Shown: in pieces, positions 48,045 through 60,693 of the stretch
Layout: every line of letters begins with the position of its first letter
Position numbering within the stretch: the stretch's first letter is position 1
DNA from: Cinnamomum chago
Taxonomy: Eukaryota > Streptophyta > Magnoliopsida > Laurales > Lauraceae
Length of the DNA: 64,000 bases
Reading direction: 5' to 3'
Assembly: GCA_038049695.1 (NCBI GenBank)
Contig: CP142456.1
Coordinates: 18,566,501 to 18,630,500 of the forward strand
The notes under the pieces: generated by a model
Databases searched by the model: none
Seen by the model: only the letters and a program-made list of their open reading frames with translations
Told to the model about the DNA's origin: nothing
Program-made: the position numbers and the translations under genes

Positions 48045-51000
48045 TGTAACGCCCAAATTCCAGATACCGAGAAAACTATCAAGGTACCCGAAGTTGGTGG
48101 GCTACTTCTCGGAAAATCCGAGAACTTTCAAGATCGTAAGTCCGCAGTGAAATCAAATTTAAAACTTTTTGGAACATAATATCAATGGTTAATAATGCAG
48201 AAGCATGTAAATATAGTGGAAGCAAAGTAACAAAAGCAAAAGCAAATATAAGGTATCACATATCTATGTCAAATGTAGCAGGGCTAAAATCCAACCTAAA
48301 GTGTTAAAATTATGAAAATCAAGGGTTTATCATATATTTCAACTACTACCCTGCTCACTACAAACATCACTCCAAAAACCCAAACAAAGAAGCGACTCTC
48401 AAACCCCCAGTGTCGGCTCTCCAATCTCCAGCTCGACCTCCTGGTCGGCTGGTCTCCATCCGTAGTCACAAGCTACGAGCACCTGAACGAACGCAAGCGC
48501 ACCATCCTCGTAGTCGGGGTCGAAACCTAAGCACCAAGAATGGGTCAGATCTAAAGATCTGGCAAGTCACAGTATACAAGTAACATAGGATGTATGCATT
48601 AAAAGAGTAGAGGCGATCATATAATTAAAAAGAGTAACAAGATATAGAATCTAAGCAGTTGAGTAAGATAAGCATTTAGAATCTGGAAAAATATGATATC
48701 TAATCTAACACAACATGGCACATTCACAAAAGCTGGATACCGCAGGATATTACGCCACGGCCCTCCCATATTGAACACAGTCGCGGCGGGAAATCTCACC
48801 AGTGCTGGGGAATGACAAGCCCCACAAATCACTCTCATCAACCTCACCACACTCATCACTCTGGAGGCCAGGCCCTGTATCACACCGTCCGTCTAAAACA
48901 TAACTCATCATGATAGCTCACTCGTCACTCAACACTCAAATAATTCTTACCAATGATGATCAGTCCAAAGGCTGAGCTTAGAACAACTGAGTGAATGTCT
49001 ACACCGACTTAAGGAAACAATGAAAGTCTGCGTCTGTCTAGGCTTTGCCTTGCGTGAACAAAGTCCTAACAAAGTCCATAAGAGGTCCAAGTATCAATTC
49101 AGTCCATGGATCACAATCCAGGTCCAAGTCCAATCATTGAATCCATACCATGGCCCATCAAATACATGGCCTAGTCTAAATCAGTCCAAATGAGGTAATA
49201 AGTCCATTTCCAATAATAAACAATGTATTCCCATCCATAATGAGATATAAGTCCATAATAAATAGCCTATCCAAATCACACATCCATATTTAGGCCATAA
49301 AAGGGCCCGCTTAGCCACAGACACGGTCAATGTTCACCCAATTCAATCACATCACCAAGTCACCTCCAAGTAGTCCTAGCTTCAGGTCATCCATTTTCCA
49401 TTTAATTAACAGCTATAAGCGATAGTAAGGACATAAGAGTGACAGTAAAGTGATAAGTGAATAAACCTCCAAGTAAGAGAATCAACGGGAAATATCAATA
49501 ATCCAACCTAAGTATTGGTCCACGTTCAGGTCCAGGTCCATCTCAGGTAATTTGATCTCTAAACAAAGTCTCAGATGCCAATGGATACTGTCTTTGGTGC
49601 TTCAAAAATTACGGGCATCATCGACAACGTTTAAGGATTGAATCATCATCGAATCCATAACCTAGACCCTAATTAGTGGTCCCCACGAGTCAAGGTTGAG
49701 CCACACCATTGACTCGGGCTTAGCACATCAATACAAGTCCATTTGGATGGTCAATGGGCTCCAAAATCGATCACAACCTCAGAATAGGCTGAACTCAGAA
49801 ATCATGATGTCTGTAGTGTGGCAAGTCGACCTGCTATACTACAGATCAGGGATTGAAACCTGATCTGTATTCTACAAATCTCATGTGTGCCCGGTCCACC
49901 TGGTGGCCATCCGGTCGACCTGGCACACAAGTCTACCTAGTTCAACAGAACACAGGTCATTTCTTAGACCCTGGCATTTTCAATGTGTTTAGTCGACCTA
50001 GCACAAGGGTCGGTCGACCAAGTACGCTATTTTTCTGAGTTATGAGAGAAAGTCCATCTCATAGTTATTTCCTACAAAACCTGTGTCCTTGGTCGACCGA
50101 GCATAGGGTCCGGTCAACCGAGTACACAGGACTAAGAACCCTGCAAAAAAATAACTGGGACTTGAATTTTCCCAAATTGCAGTGTCTTCGATCGACCTCC
50201 TTGCAGGTCGGTTGACCGAGCACACTGGCCTATTACAAATTCCAGAATTCTAGAATTCTCCTCTTTTAGTCCAATTTCCAATCAAAACCCATCCAATCTC
50301 GACCATTCATCATGGGAACATCATAAAACATGAAAAGCACTTCAATACACATCCAACTATCCATCCTTGGGCCATTGAACTTCCAAATGAGATGAAACTC
50401 ATCCATCAATGGCCAAAAACCATGAAAACAAAGCTCAAAGGAAAATCTATCAATTCTAACATCATATGAATAGCAATTACAGAATCAAATGGAGGAAATC
50501 ATGCATTCTATGCTAAGTGAGTATATTGCACTGGCCTCAATCCAATAGCAAAAAGATAGAGAGAGAAAATAGAGATCTAAGATCAAAATGCAATCCAAAG
50601 CTCTTATGGTCTTCCACACACTAAAACCAGCCCAAAACACAAAACTAGAGAGATCTCTAACTCCTACACCCAAATCCACACTAGAATTGCTTAAGGAAGG
50701 GAAATCTAAAGAGAAAAAAGAGAAATCTACGCAAATAGAACTAAAAGATGAAAAGTACCTTGATTAGAAGAGAGAGATGTGATATAGAATATGAGGGAGC
50801 TCCTTGGAAGAGATGATAGATGTAGCTTGTAGTAGTAGATGGTCTTCTTCTTCTAGCTAGGGTTCTAGATCTAGGGTTTCTAAAGAGAAATTGGAAGGGA
50901 GATGAGAGAATTGGAGGGAAATGAGGGAAGAAGAGAGAAAAGAAAGGGAAATGAGAGTTGTGATGGTAGCCAACGTAGGGAAATGGGAGGGAAATGAGTT

Positions 51001-51347
51001 ATATAGGTTAGGGTTGGGGCGGATTACCAAAATGCCCTTTTAGTTAACATGGGATTAGGGATAAGGCCATGGGTAGTTTGGTCTTTAAGCGAAGCTTCTC
51101 AAGTGAAAAACCCCTTCTATTAATCCTAATTACTAGATAGGGCTTCTAACTAACTAACTCACTCTAACAATTATAAAAGACCCTCCTATGATCCTATAAA
51201 TTACACAAAGAGACTAATTAAACTAAAACTTAGGAAAATACCTAACTACCCTTACTAATCCTTATTAATTAGTATAATTAGATACTAAAGGCTATAAAAT
51301 AGTATTCAAATTCAAAAGTGAGGATCCACAAGGGGTGGGGCCTCACA
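48045..51347 (-). mobile_element. Tekay-like solo LTR, 3.3 kb
   Basis: TGTAACGCCC..CCTCACA is flanked by a perfect CTGCA duplication (48040-48044 and 51348-51352). The minus strand shares GCGGACTTACGATC near its 3' end with the Tekay LTR at 8784-11738 and has a CTATATAACTC TATA-like box near 51000. GGTCGACC-type palindromes are spread over about 49825-50220. No gene or internal region is seen. Confidence 0.88.
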
Positions 51348-51352
51348 CTGCA

Positions 51353-52378
51353 TTTTGATGTTATATGAGTTTTTTGGTGAATGGTGGAACCATATTTTTG
51401 TGTAATGGACTGTAATTATGGTCGATCCATTTGAGCCTTTTGTAAATAAACTAAGACAATGAGTGTCCATACGCACATATTTATATATAAGTGGAAACAT
51501 TCAAATGCACATATTTATGATGCAGCCAAAACTATAAAAAAAAATAGTTTATTTATTTATTTATTTATTCACATGTTGGCATGGGATAAATCAACATGAA
51601 TCTTACAATTTTGAATAACTCATAAAACTACTAAACAATGACTACTTTTATGTTCTCCCATGTTTTTACTACTAACACCATTAGTTTATTATTCTGATTG
51701 TTTCCTTTTTTTATCTCTTACGAAAGAAGAGCAAAAAAGAACAAATTATTGCACATCTTGAATTTGCTCATTAAATAGTCTCCATTTGTCCAATCGGGGT
51801 GGTTTCGGTAAACAAACCAAAGATGAGTTAAGAATGACAACTTCATATTTTTATTTTTATTTTTGTTCCTTGATTTGGGTTATAAAGAATGATATTAGCA
51901 TAAAACCCTAGGCGATGCACAAGTTAATCTCGTGGGAATGCTGGGCAAAAATTGTTAGAGGGTGTTATTTTATCTTTTGATAATTAAAAAAAAACCATGT
52001 GTTAAGTGTTAATTTTCATTCAACGGTCTTTGTTGTTGGGTATTTATATATTTTAGACCCAGGACATATGAATAAGATTCAACCTCCACTTCTTTCACAA
52101 GATTTGGTTTTAATGAAAATTATTTTAAATAAAATGAAAAAATAGAACATAAAAGAGATAAGAATGGAATCCAAATAAATTTTATCTTTCCAAACAAACC
52201 CATAGAAAATTGATACAATTTAGCCAAATCTTGTGCAAAACAGAGTGATACAACACAGCCAAAACAAGAATTGGACCTGATTAATACATCATGGTTTGAA
52301 AGTTGAGCAAAATAGGAAGAAAAAACATATTCAATGGGTAAAATCACCAGTCGTGATACATGACCTATTATGTGTTCA
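51353..52378. other. MULE 3' non-coding part and AT-rich flank
   Basis: 51353-51440 resumes the MULE 3' text (GGTGGAACCATATTTTTGTG, AATGGACTG), which is an imperfect repeat of 47970-48043. The rest is AT-rich with a (TTTA)n run at about 51547-51569. No gene is seen. Confidence 0.5.
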
Positions 52379-53402
52379 TGTGACACCCCACCCGATCAAC
52401 AGTTGCTAGATGTTTTCGATGATTAGTCTCAATAGTTGCTTATTCCAAAATTACTCATGCATGTACCAATCATTTCTTAACTGTGAAGAAATAGAATTTG
52501 AAATCATTTCTCAACTTTGAAGAAATAAAATTTGCATCTAACGTACCTTTTTAGTTGCTTTTATACTCGTGAAATGAGAGATTGTAAGCAGGACCAAATA
52601 TTTGAGATACAGAGAGGGCAGTGAAGATTAGAAAGGGAGAGAAAGAAAGATTAGGTAGAAAGGAGAGGACATGTGAGGAGGTTAGATGGAGAGAAAGGAG
52701 AGACTCATCCATTCAATTGATCGTTTCAAGAACAGAACTACATAAATCATTATCATGATCATCACCATTGGATCCTAATAATATCTATCTCATGTCGGCT
52801 TTATGCGTTCTACTTTCCATAAGGTCAATTTCGAAGAGAGAAATAAGATGGAACAACCTTACTTCCCGATTTGGAGCTTTCTCCTCTTCTCCTAGCGAGA
52901 TCTCCTTCCTTGAATGAAACACCTGTTTAAGAAGAAAGAAACACAGTGAAACTCGATCGGTTGTCCCGATCAAACTTTCTCCGATGCTTAAGTTAGAATC
53001 CAATCCCCTCCATCATCAGTTTTTTCCCCTTTATGTTGTTTTACCTGGATTCTCGGATCTCTTTCCTCCGAATCAACCGTCGATCATGACAACTGGGGCA
53101 TTTGTGTTTCCGTTTGTGTCCTCCCATCGTTCGAGGAGTGCATCGCCTCATTTCGTATATCACTCCTCTAGTTCTACCAGCTCCTCCCCTATTTCCCCAT
53201 TTCCAACGTCATGTGGTTTGGGTTAGCCTGGGCCTGTTACGCAAATCAGGCTAGGATCAATTTGAGCCTGGATCAATTTCGCAAGTTGGGCCGACCTTAA
53301 TCCAAGCCTCAACTGGTTCTACGAGTCGGGCTGGCCTCGCAAGTTGGGTCAGTTTCAACCCAAACCTGGCTCGAATCAGGAGCCCTTATAATTGTCCCCT
53401 AA
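52379..53402 (-). repeat. Possible 3' LTR of the Tat-lineage element
   Basis: It lies where the 3' LTR of the minus-strand Tat element is expected. The right part ends TTATAATTGTCCCC, similar to the end of the Tat-like LTR at 24649. The left edge is guessed from TGTGACACCCC at 52379. No partner LTR is in the window. Confidence 0.25.
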
Positions 53403-53439
53403 GCATCCTTTTTTCTCTCCATTTTTTTAGGAGAAAGGA

Positions 53440-55860
53440 GGCTTGCAGTACCTCTGTGTCCACGTGGCGCTTTGGGAATCGTCACCTTGTCACATAAGCC
53501 GCCCGGTGTCCTTTCATCTCTATCCCTTACACCTCTTCCGGAATCTCATAACCCTTCTAAGGAAACGCATCCCATTCAATCCGCCTCATACTAACTGTCT
53601 CATCTCCTCCTTTAAGATCCTCCATTGTAGCTCCAATCCTCGTTCTTCTCTTCCGCTTCCGCTTTCTTGATTGTAAATATTTCTTCCCCTCTTGTTCTCT
53701 TTATCTTTTCTCCTTTTGAAAGGGTAGTTTGAAAGGTCTTCTCAATAACGGGCTCACTAAATTTAGGCGCAAATATGATATCCCCCCAGATGTTCAAGTT
53801 CACGCCCCTTTTCCCTGTGAATCCCTCAATTGTGGTTCCCCCGACGCCATGCCCTTCCCTATAATTACCATCGTGGAAGGGGGCGTTTGCTTCCTCTTGG
53901 ATCCTCTTCTCGTTCACTTCCTTTCTTTTACAAATCTTTTTCCCCTTCAATGCGCCCCCAACTTATTCGGCATCGTGATGGAGGTGGCCTCGCTGAACAA
54001 ACTGCTTGGCACCAATCTTAGGGTATTTGATATTCTTTCCTGTTATTCCCTCGTTCCCCTTAACAATCAAAAAACATTTTTTTATCTGAAGTCTCGCAAC
54101 CAGAATAGGCTTCTCGTTCATTACCTCCCAAACTCGAACAAGCCGAGCAAGGGAGATTTTACCATTGTTAGCGGCAATTGGGAGGCGCCGACCTCCAGGG
54201 GCAGGGTCAGCCGAGAACTCTCCTGAGTCCCAGGTTTCCCAGGTCGGCCGCCTCCTGCATCATGTTTTTCTCTTCCTATGTACCATTTTTTCTCTTTTAC
54301 TCAGCTTCTTACCTTGTCTTTATCTGCAGATCTAACAATCAACCAAGTCCCCCAATCTCTTCTCCAAGCTGATGATCTAAAGACAGTTCTTGACTACCGT
54401 GGTCCTCCCGAGTTACATGGTTGGGGTCGAGCTGCTCACATTTTGCTCAGGTATGAGCGATCCTACGATAGTTTCTTAGCAATTTTGTCTTGGCATAATC
54501 CCAGAGACAATCCAGGGGAGCCCATTCATCGTCCACTCCAAAGGAAGATTCTAGCCATAAAGACGCCAAGATCTTCAAGCCGAGGTGGGACGATCAGTGC
54601 CCACTCTTCAACCTCCCAGCGATCTTCTGGTCCATCACCTACTGCCAAACAGACTACCCCTGGTCGGAGGCGAAGTCTTAGGAGGTCGTCTCAGTCTAGC
54701 ACTTCCTCCTATTCTTATTCAAAGCAGGCTCCCATCTTAGATATATCGGACGGCTCCTCCTCTTCTTCGGATCTAGATAGACTGTTTTCCACCATGTCCA
54801 AGCGTAAAGCAAAGGACTTACTTAGCAACCTTGGCGATCTCCCTTATTCTTAGACGAGCAAGGCTTCCCTCCAAGATCCCCCTTCTGTCCTCGGCAAAAG
54901 ATCTGCAGTCGATCCTCCCCATGACCTTGGTCTGAAGAAGACGAAGGGTAAATCATCGGCTAAGTTGACCGACGATTCAGACCCTCTATCTGCTTGGTTG
55001 GAAGACAGTTTGCCTCCTCTACCTCCTCAACCGAGCCCTTTTTTGGGGCGTAAAGGCTCGCTGACCTCCCTTCCTGGGTCTTAGTCTTCTTTAGGTGAGG
55101 GAGTAACTGACTCCCTGTCGGTGGCACTGCAGTTAGGAAAGTCTATCCTCCTACCCTCAGATATGAGTTTGCACAGAAACATGTCCGACCGTGATATGTT
55201 GCCTTCCAGTGTTCAACATTGCCTCCAGGTTAGTTGGCATAACCTGCTTATCATCTTTGCTCGGATTTTTTCATAGTTTTAACATCTTCTTTTTCTTTTC
55301 CTCAGGGACTTCAAAAGTGGTTTGTTGCGTCAAATTGTATGGAAAAAAATCAGAAGCAGGTGAAAAGTCTCGAAATGGAGCTTGTTGCTTTTAAGGCTGC
55401 TCGGTGCCTGGCGGAGACTGTTGCCTCCAATTCCTCCAAGGCCGTGAAAGTCGCGGAGGCAAAGGTTGTTGCAGCCACGAGTCGCTTAGCTGCTAGCGAA
55501 ATGAAACTTGAAGCCCTCCGTTGCAAGATCGCCAAGATGCAGGACGCAATGGAACAATCGAAGGATGCTGCGTTTGAGGAGGTCGAGGCAATTTATCTTG
55601 ATCAGGTTGAGTGGATGAAGGCCCTCGTGTTCAAACGGGGGTATGACGTGGGCTTAAGTGATGCTAGTGTCTCCAGAGATTCTCTCCTCTGGGCCAAGCA
55701 TACGGTTCAGCCCGTCGCTTCTCCAACTCAGCCATCGTCTACTGAAACTTATGCTCAAGATCCTGAAGGAAGGTCCAGCTCGCCTGTGGCCGGTGATAAT
55801 GGTGCTTCTCCTGCTGCCGACCCTGCCGCTTCTGCTCCTGATGTCCCCAAAGTTGTTTAA
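53440..55860 (+). pseudogene. Antisense extra ORF of the Tat-lineage element (fossil)
   Basis: Plus-strand frames, opposite to the element's pol. The first block (from 53729) has KFRRKYDIPPDVQVHAPFP, LDPLLVHFLSFTNLFPLQCA and LLGTNLRVFDIL, resembling the plant 'putative gypsy-type transposon' domain (Transposase_28). A Ser-rich middle follows. The last block (55305-55860) is an Ala/Lys/Glu-rich coiled coil ending in a GYDVGL motif and a Pro/Ala/Ser tail, common in these proteins. GT-AG intron-like gaps separate the blocks. Extra ORFs in either orientation are known in Tat-lineage Gypsy elements. It has a few breaks. Confidence 0.65.
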
Positions 55861-56191
55861 AGAATTGAAGAACTCTCCCCCTTTTCCTTTTGGTGTATTT
55901 TGGTTTTGACGAGTTGCCCGACCTGTGGGCTAGACATAATATTTCTTTGATGTTCTTTCTTTTCTTTTCTTTTTTTGAATGAAATGCTTAACTCTTTTGA
56001 ATCTCTTTTGTTAAATCAACATTATCTATGCCTACTTCCACTGTCGGCCTTTGTACGAACTCCCTTTAGACCAATGTTTACATCGTCATGCCAAAACATT
56101 GGTTAGAGGAAGATCGGTGTAGTATACCTAGTTTGGGACTCTCCCAGTTAAGATTTGTTTTCTTTCTTGTACGAAGTAATGGGTCTGTTAC

Positions 56192-57928
56192 TGTTAGGAA
56201 TTTTGTAGGTTGCAATTTGATGGATGCATCTTCATTCAAGCATCATTTGATTTACACACTTGCATTGATTTAAAGAAATCTTGAAATCTTGGTTTATACA
56301 TGCATTGTTTTTAAAGAGTTGTAAAAGTATTGGTTTATGCATGTTTTGTTTTCAATCTTGGATGCATTTGTTTTAAGAAAGAGTTTTCAAGAAATCAAGC
56401 AAGCCTTTGTTTTAAAAGTCTTTGAATCCTTTTAGGCTTTTTGTTTCATGTTTTTATACATCTTAGAATGATTTAAAACATGTGAAAATGCTTGATTTTA
56501 ATGGCCCAAAAGATCCCCAAAGAAAATCTTCAAGAAACCCAAAAAATGGAAATTCTGGGCAGGCCCGGTCAACCGGCCATGTGTGGCCGGTCAACCAGGC
56601 CAAGAGGCCCGGTTAACCGACCACACAGGGCAGGTCAACCGGGCTCCTGAGCTCAACGGCTCTTTTTCTGACCGTTGGGCTTACCCGGTTAACCGGCCTG
56701 TCATGGGGTTAACCGGGTAAACTAGCCGTTGGGCTGTTTTGGGGATATAAATGAGTTCTTTCCTTTGTCTTTGGTTGGAGATTTTGAAACCTTCTTTGAG
56801 GAGCTTTGAGAGAAGACAAAGGGGATGATCTAAGAGACATAAAAGGGGTCATTAAGTAAAGCTTAAGCTTGGATCAACTAAGTTAAATCTCCAAGTAAGT
56901 TTTACTTTTAATTAATCATTTGTTATGTGCTTTATTTGAAACTTTGGAAAATGATTTCAAGCATGATAACAATGATGTGTTGAATCCTTTCTTCCCTTCA
57001 TCTTTGATATTCAAGTTTGGATTCATCACTTTGTTTTCAACCCAAGTTGTGTTTTAAACTTTCTTAATCATGCTTAGCCTAAATCTTTGATTTCCTTTAC
57101 ATAGCATGATTCTTTTTCTTGGTTGAAACATTGCTTGTTGTTTTCATTCATTTAAACATTAGTTAAATTAATTTGGTTTTGAAAACAACATGCACATGCA
57201 TCACATGTTCTAAATTAGTCATTTTCATACAACTTGTTAGTCTTTGATTTTCATGTCATTAACAAGTTGAATTTCATACATGTGATTTGCATAAGACTTC
57301 AATCAAATCTTTTATGAGCTTTAAACTTTGAATTGCTTTAAGCAATATATTGAATGAGCTTTCTTTTTAAACTTGATTGGAGTCATCACACACACACTTC
57401 ATAAGCATACATCTTTGCATTCATTGAGTGTTTGTGTGAATTAGGATTTTAACTTTCATATTAGCCTATTCAAGAGGCAATTTCATTTGAGCTTAAATTG
57501 TAATCTCTTAGAGTGATCTTTTGTGAAGACACTTTCTTTGAGAAATCTTCATTGTGTAAGGTTATTGCTTAGCCTTTGAAAAGCATCTTGTAAGGTTGAA
57601 AAGCATCTTGTAGGGTTATTGCTTAGCCTTTGAAAAGCATTTTGTAAGGGTTATTGCTTAGCCTAGTTAAAAGCATAAATAGTGGAAATCCGGTGGGGTG
57701 ATTGGTTCACAAGCCGGTAGTGGATGTAGGCATTGAGGCCGAACCACTATAAATATTGTGTTGTGGTGATTGTTTATTTGAGCTTCCGCATATTGTATGT
57801 TTAATCATCACATGTGACTAGTTTAGTTTAAGAAATTAAAATTTGTCATTATTGGTCATAGTTGTAGCACACCCTATTCACCCCCCCCCCCCCCCCCCCT
57901 CTAGGGTTAGGATCCTCAAGGACTTTCA
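56192..57928 (+). repeat. 5' LTR of the Sirevirus derivative
   Basis: Contains CCGGTTAACCGG-type palindromes at 56573-56719 just upstream of GGATATAAATG (TATA near 56746). A stretch at 57555-57675 repeats the TTATTGCTTAGCC..AAAAGCAT motif three or four times. A C19 run lies near the end (57881-57899). Confidence 0.93.
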
Positions 57929-57930
57929 AT

Positions 57931-57943
57931 TGGTACCAGAGCC
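57931..57943 (+). other. Primer-binding site of the Sirevirus derivative
   Basis: TGGTACCAGAGCC lies two bases after the LTR, one base different from the usual TGGTATCAGAGC complementary to initiator tRNA-Met. Confidence 0.85.
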
Positions 57944-58029
57944 TCGTGCTCTATCTTATAGGATCAAGTGTTTGGAACTCTTGATTAGGTGTAAAAACCT
58001 AGAGTCAAAAACCCTAGAGTTGTCCTTTT

Positions 58030-59103
58030 ATGAAAATCATTAGAATGGACTCCACTATGCTAGACTTTGTAGATTCTTCTAGACCCCTCATTCTTCCTTC
58101 TATTGGAGATTCAAACCCTCACTTAAATGAATATCAATTTGACTCAAAAGAGGAAGAAAATGAGTATGATGAAGATGATCTTCAACAAGCCTATAATGAA
58201 TTATATACATTATCTTCAAAGCTTGATAAAAGAAATAGAAGTTTAAAAGAAGAATCTAATAAACTAAACAAAGAGCTAGCCTCTTCAAAAGATGAACTTA
58301 GAGAGAAAGAAGAAGTAATAAAATGTCTAGACTCTAAGTTCATGATCTCTTTAAATAACCTATCCAACATTCAAGATGAACTAAAAGAATTAAAGATGGG
58401 TTATGAAAATGTCAATAAGGAAAATCTAAAACTAAGAGATCAATTACAAAGGCAAGGTAAAGACTTTAACAATCTTGAATCTAAATTGACTATCTCTAAG
58501 GAAAATTTATCTAATGCTCAAGATGAATTAAATGAGATTAAGATAAATTGTGATGAGCTTAAAAATGAAAATTTGAACCTAAGAGATACAATTAAAAGAC
58601 AAGATGAAAACATTAACTATTTAAAATCCAAGTTGACAATTTCCAATGAAAATTTGTCTAATGCTCAAAGTAATTCAAAAACTTTAGAACTTGGATCTAA
58701 TGTTGTTAATGAGCTTAAATCTAAGTTAAAACTTGCCTATGAAGAGCTAAACAATTATAAGGAAATTGAAAATGAACTTTCAAAAGTTAAAAATGAAAAT
58801 TCAATCCTTAAAACCAAAGTCACTCAACTTGAAGGATTTAAACAAAAGTACGAGTGGAAGTTTACCCAAAGTGAAGAAAGACTTGAAAAATTATTTAAAT
58901 TGGGTAAACCTCATGGAGATAGGACGGGTCTTGGATTTAAAAGGAATATGACTCATGACCCTAAATTCACCAACACTTTTGTGAAAGGTGAGTCCTCATT
59001 CTCTAGCACTCTCTCTCAAATGTCCAAAATGAAATGTCATTATTGTGGTAAAGAAGGACATCTAAAATTTGAGTGCAAACTAAGAAAAAGAAGCTGTGTC
59101 TAA
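58030..59103 (+). CDS. Coiled-coil plus CCHC protein of the Sirevirus derivative
   Basis: An open frame of 357 codons, rich in Lys, Glu, Asn and Leu. Residues about 45-290 are a long predicted coiled coil with recurrent units (LTISKENLSNAQDELNEIK and relatives occur three times). Then come FTQSEERLEKLFKLG, GLGFKRN and TFVKGES, and the knuckle CHYCGKEGHLKFEC at about residues 336-349. This order matches the C-terminal part of Sirevirus gag, downstream of the capsid-like region, which is absent here. It probably binds RNA and self-associates; whether it is made is unknown. The family may start at the internal ATG 58045 instead. Confidence 0.8.
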   Translation: MKIIRMDSTMLDFVDSSRPLILPSIGDSNPHLNEYQFDSKEEENEYDEDDLQQAYNELYTLSSKLDKRNRSLKEESNKLNKELASSKDELREKEEVIKCLDSKFMISLNNLSNIQDELKELKMGYENVNKENLKLRDQLQRQGKDFNNLESKLTISKENLSNAQDELNEIKINCDELKNENLNLRDTIKRQDENINYLKSKLTISNENLSNAQSNSKTLELGSNVVNELKSKLKLAYEELNNYKEIENELSKVKNENSILKTKVTQLEGFKQKYEWKFTQSEERLEKLFKLGKPHGDRTGLGFKRNMTHDPKFTNTFVKGESSFSSTLSQMSKMKCHYCGKEGHLKFECKLRKRSCV

Positions 59104-59497
59104 GCCCATCTTTGAACTAAAGAATGGAGAATCAAAACCTATGAAGGGTAAGACACTAAAAATCAAGAAAGACTCCAAAAAGACTAAACAAGTTAAATCT
59201 ATTAAAAAGGAGTCTCCTAAGATAGATTCTAAAAAGGTTAAACAAGTCAAACCAAGTTTAAAAGAATCTATTAACAAAAAGCTTCTCAACCTACCTCCCT
59301 TAAGTCAAAACATGAAAGAACTTTTGAAGAAAATTACAAAGTTAAATCTAAATTTCAAAAGTCAAAGAAAGGGAGAAAATAAGAAGAATAGAAAACAATC
59401 CCCTAAGAAGAAGAATCACCAACCTCAAAAGACTAATCACCAATCTAAATCATGTTATCAAATTCAATTGGATTCAATTGGTATAATGTTTGATTGA
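59096..59497 (+). CDS. Lys-rich small ORF following the CCHC protein
   Basis: 133 codons overlapping the end of the previous ORF. About a third of residues are Lys, in runs such as KIKKDSKKTKQVKSIKKES and SPKKKNHQPQKTNHQSKSC. No domain is recognised. In Sireviruses a basic linker lies between gag and protease, so this may be its remnant. Function unknown. Confidence 0.45.
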   Translation: MSKPIFELKNGESKPMKGKTLKIKKDSKKTKQVKSIKKESPKIDSKKVKQVKPSLKESINKKLLNLPPLSQNMKELLKKITKLNLNFKSQRKGENKKNRKQSPKKKNHQPQKTNHQSKSCYQIQLDSIGIMFD

Positions 59498-59499
59498 TT

Positions 59500-60693
59500 T
59501 GATGTCTTGTGAATGTGATAAACCTTGTGTGCATTGGATTGAACTTGATAGTTATATATTTGTTCCATGTCACACACCATTAGCATCATAATGTTCATGA
59601 TTGCCACCTCTTTTGCTCATATAGGTATATCTCATGACCACCATGTTTATGTGTTCATAATGTTGGTTGGTTATTAGTAGAGGTTGGCTTCATGCTTGAA
59701 TTTCATTTCACTCATTCATGCACTTTAATAGTCATATTTATTGATTGAATGAAATGAGTTCAAAACTTACATAGCATATGATTTTCATAAGTTATATTGT
59801 TTGATGCTATGATTAGTAAACCCCATTGCATCATGGATAACTCTAATTTGGATTTTTCATAATAGTTATACTTTTAAATCCATTTTAGAGTGAGTGAGTT
59901 TATAGTCACATCCTTTAATCTCAATTGATATGTTTATTTCAATTGGTATCCATGATCGTTTCTCTCATTAGACCTTGCTCTCTTTTGGTAATTTGATCAT
60001 ATGAGCCTTATAGTTAAATGAATCTAATCCTTTCGTTGAAGTTGACCCTCACTTGGATAAACCATCTACTTCTTGCATCTAATAGTTATACCTTGTCAAA
60101 AGCTTGACAAAAGAAGAGAATGGATTGAGGGGGAGTGTAAACCTTCATAGGAAGTATTAGTTTTGATCAATTTCACCCTTGGATTGCCTTTGAGCCCTTA
60201 GAGATAACTTCCATACATGATAGCCTGTTATGAATTTCATTTTCGATTTCATTTGTTAACAGGTGCTACTAAAGGTATTTTCCTTGTCTCATGTGTGTAG
60301 GTACCTTTGCAATTTAATGTCAAGGGGGAGAGAGTTCGAGAGTTCAAGTACTCGAAGATCTCCTATCCATCAAAGGGGGAGAAAGCTTTCAAGGAGTGAA
60401 TGCATATCTTGCCAAAGCAAGAGAGAGGCATGGTCAAAGGGAGAGAGCAAATAGAAGAAAGAAAGCTTGGAGCTAAAGAAGATGCTTGGCTAAAGAGAGA
60501 AAGAAGAAAGAAAGCTTGAAGAATGATCAAGCTCCAAGCATCAAGAAGATTGGAGAAAAGAGCCAAAGAGCCCAAGCTAAAAGAAGGAGCATCCAAGAAG
60601 ATTTCAAGACTTGTCCAGCTGAGGGGGAGCTGAAGACTAAGTGTGTAAATTCAGCGGTGAGTGTGTTTGCCATCAAATTGCAAAGGGGGAGAT
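59500..60693 (+). other. Spacer with repeated polypurine tracts
   Basis: No gene is seen. GGGGGAG tracts occur near 60131, 60326, 60377, 60624 and 60686; the last directly precedes the 3' LTR. Multiple PPTs are a known Sirevirus feature. Confidence 0.8.

Noticed and set aside
53443-53670. 75-residue plus-strand frame before the antisense ORF
   Set aside because: No domain or similarity recognised; likely the leader of the neighbouring frame or chance.
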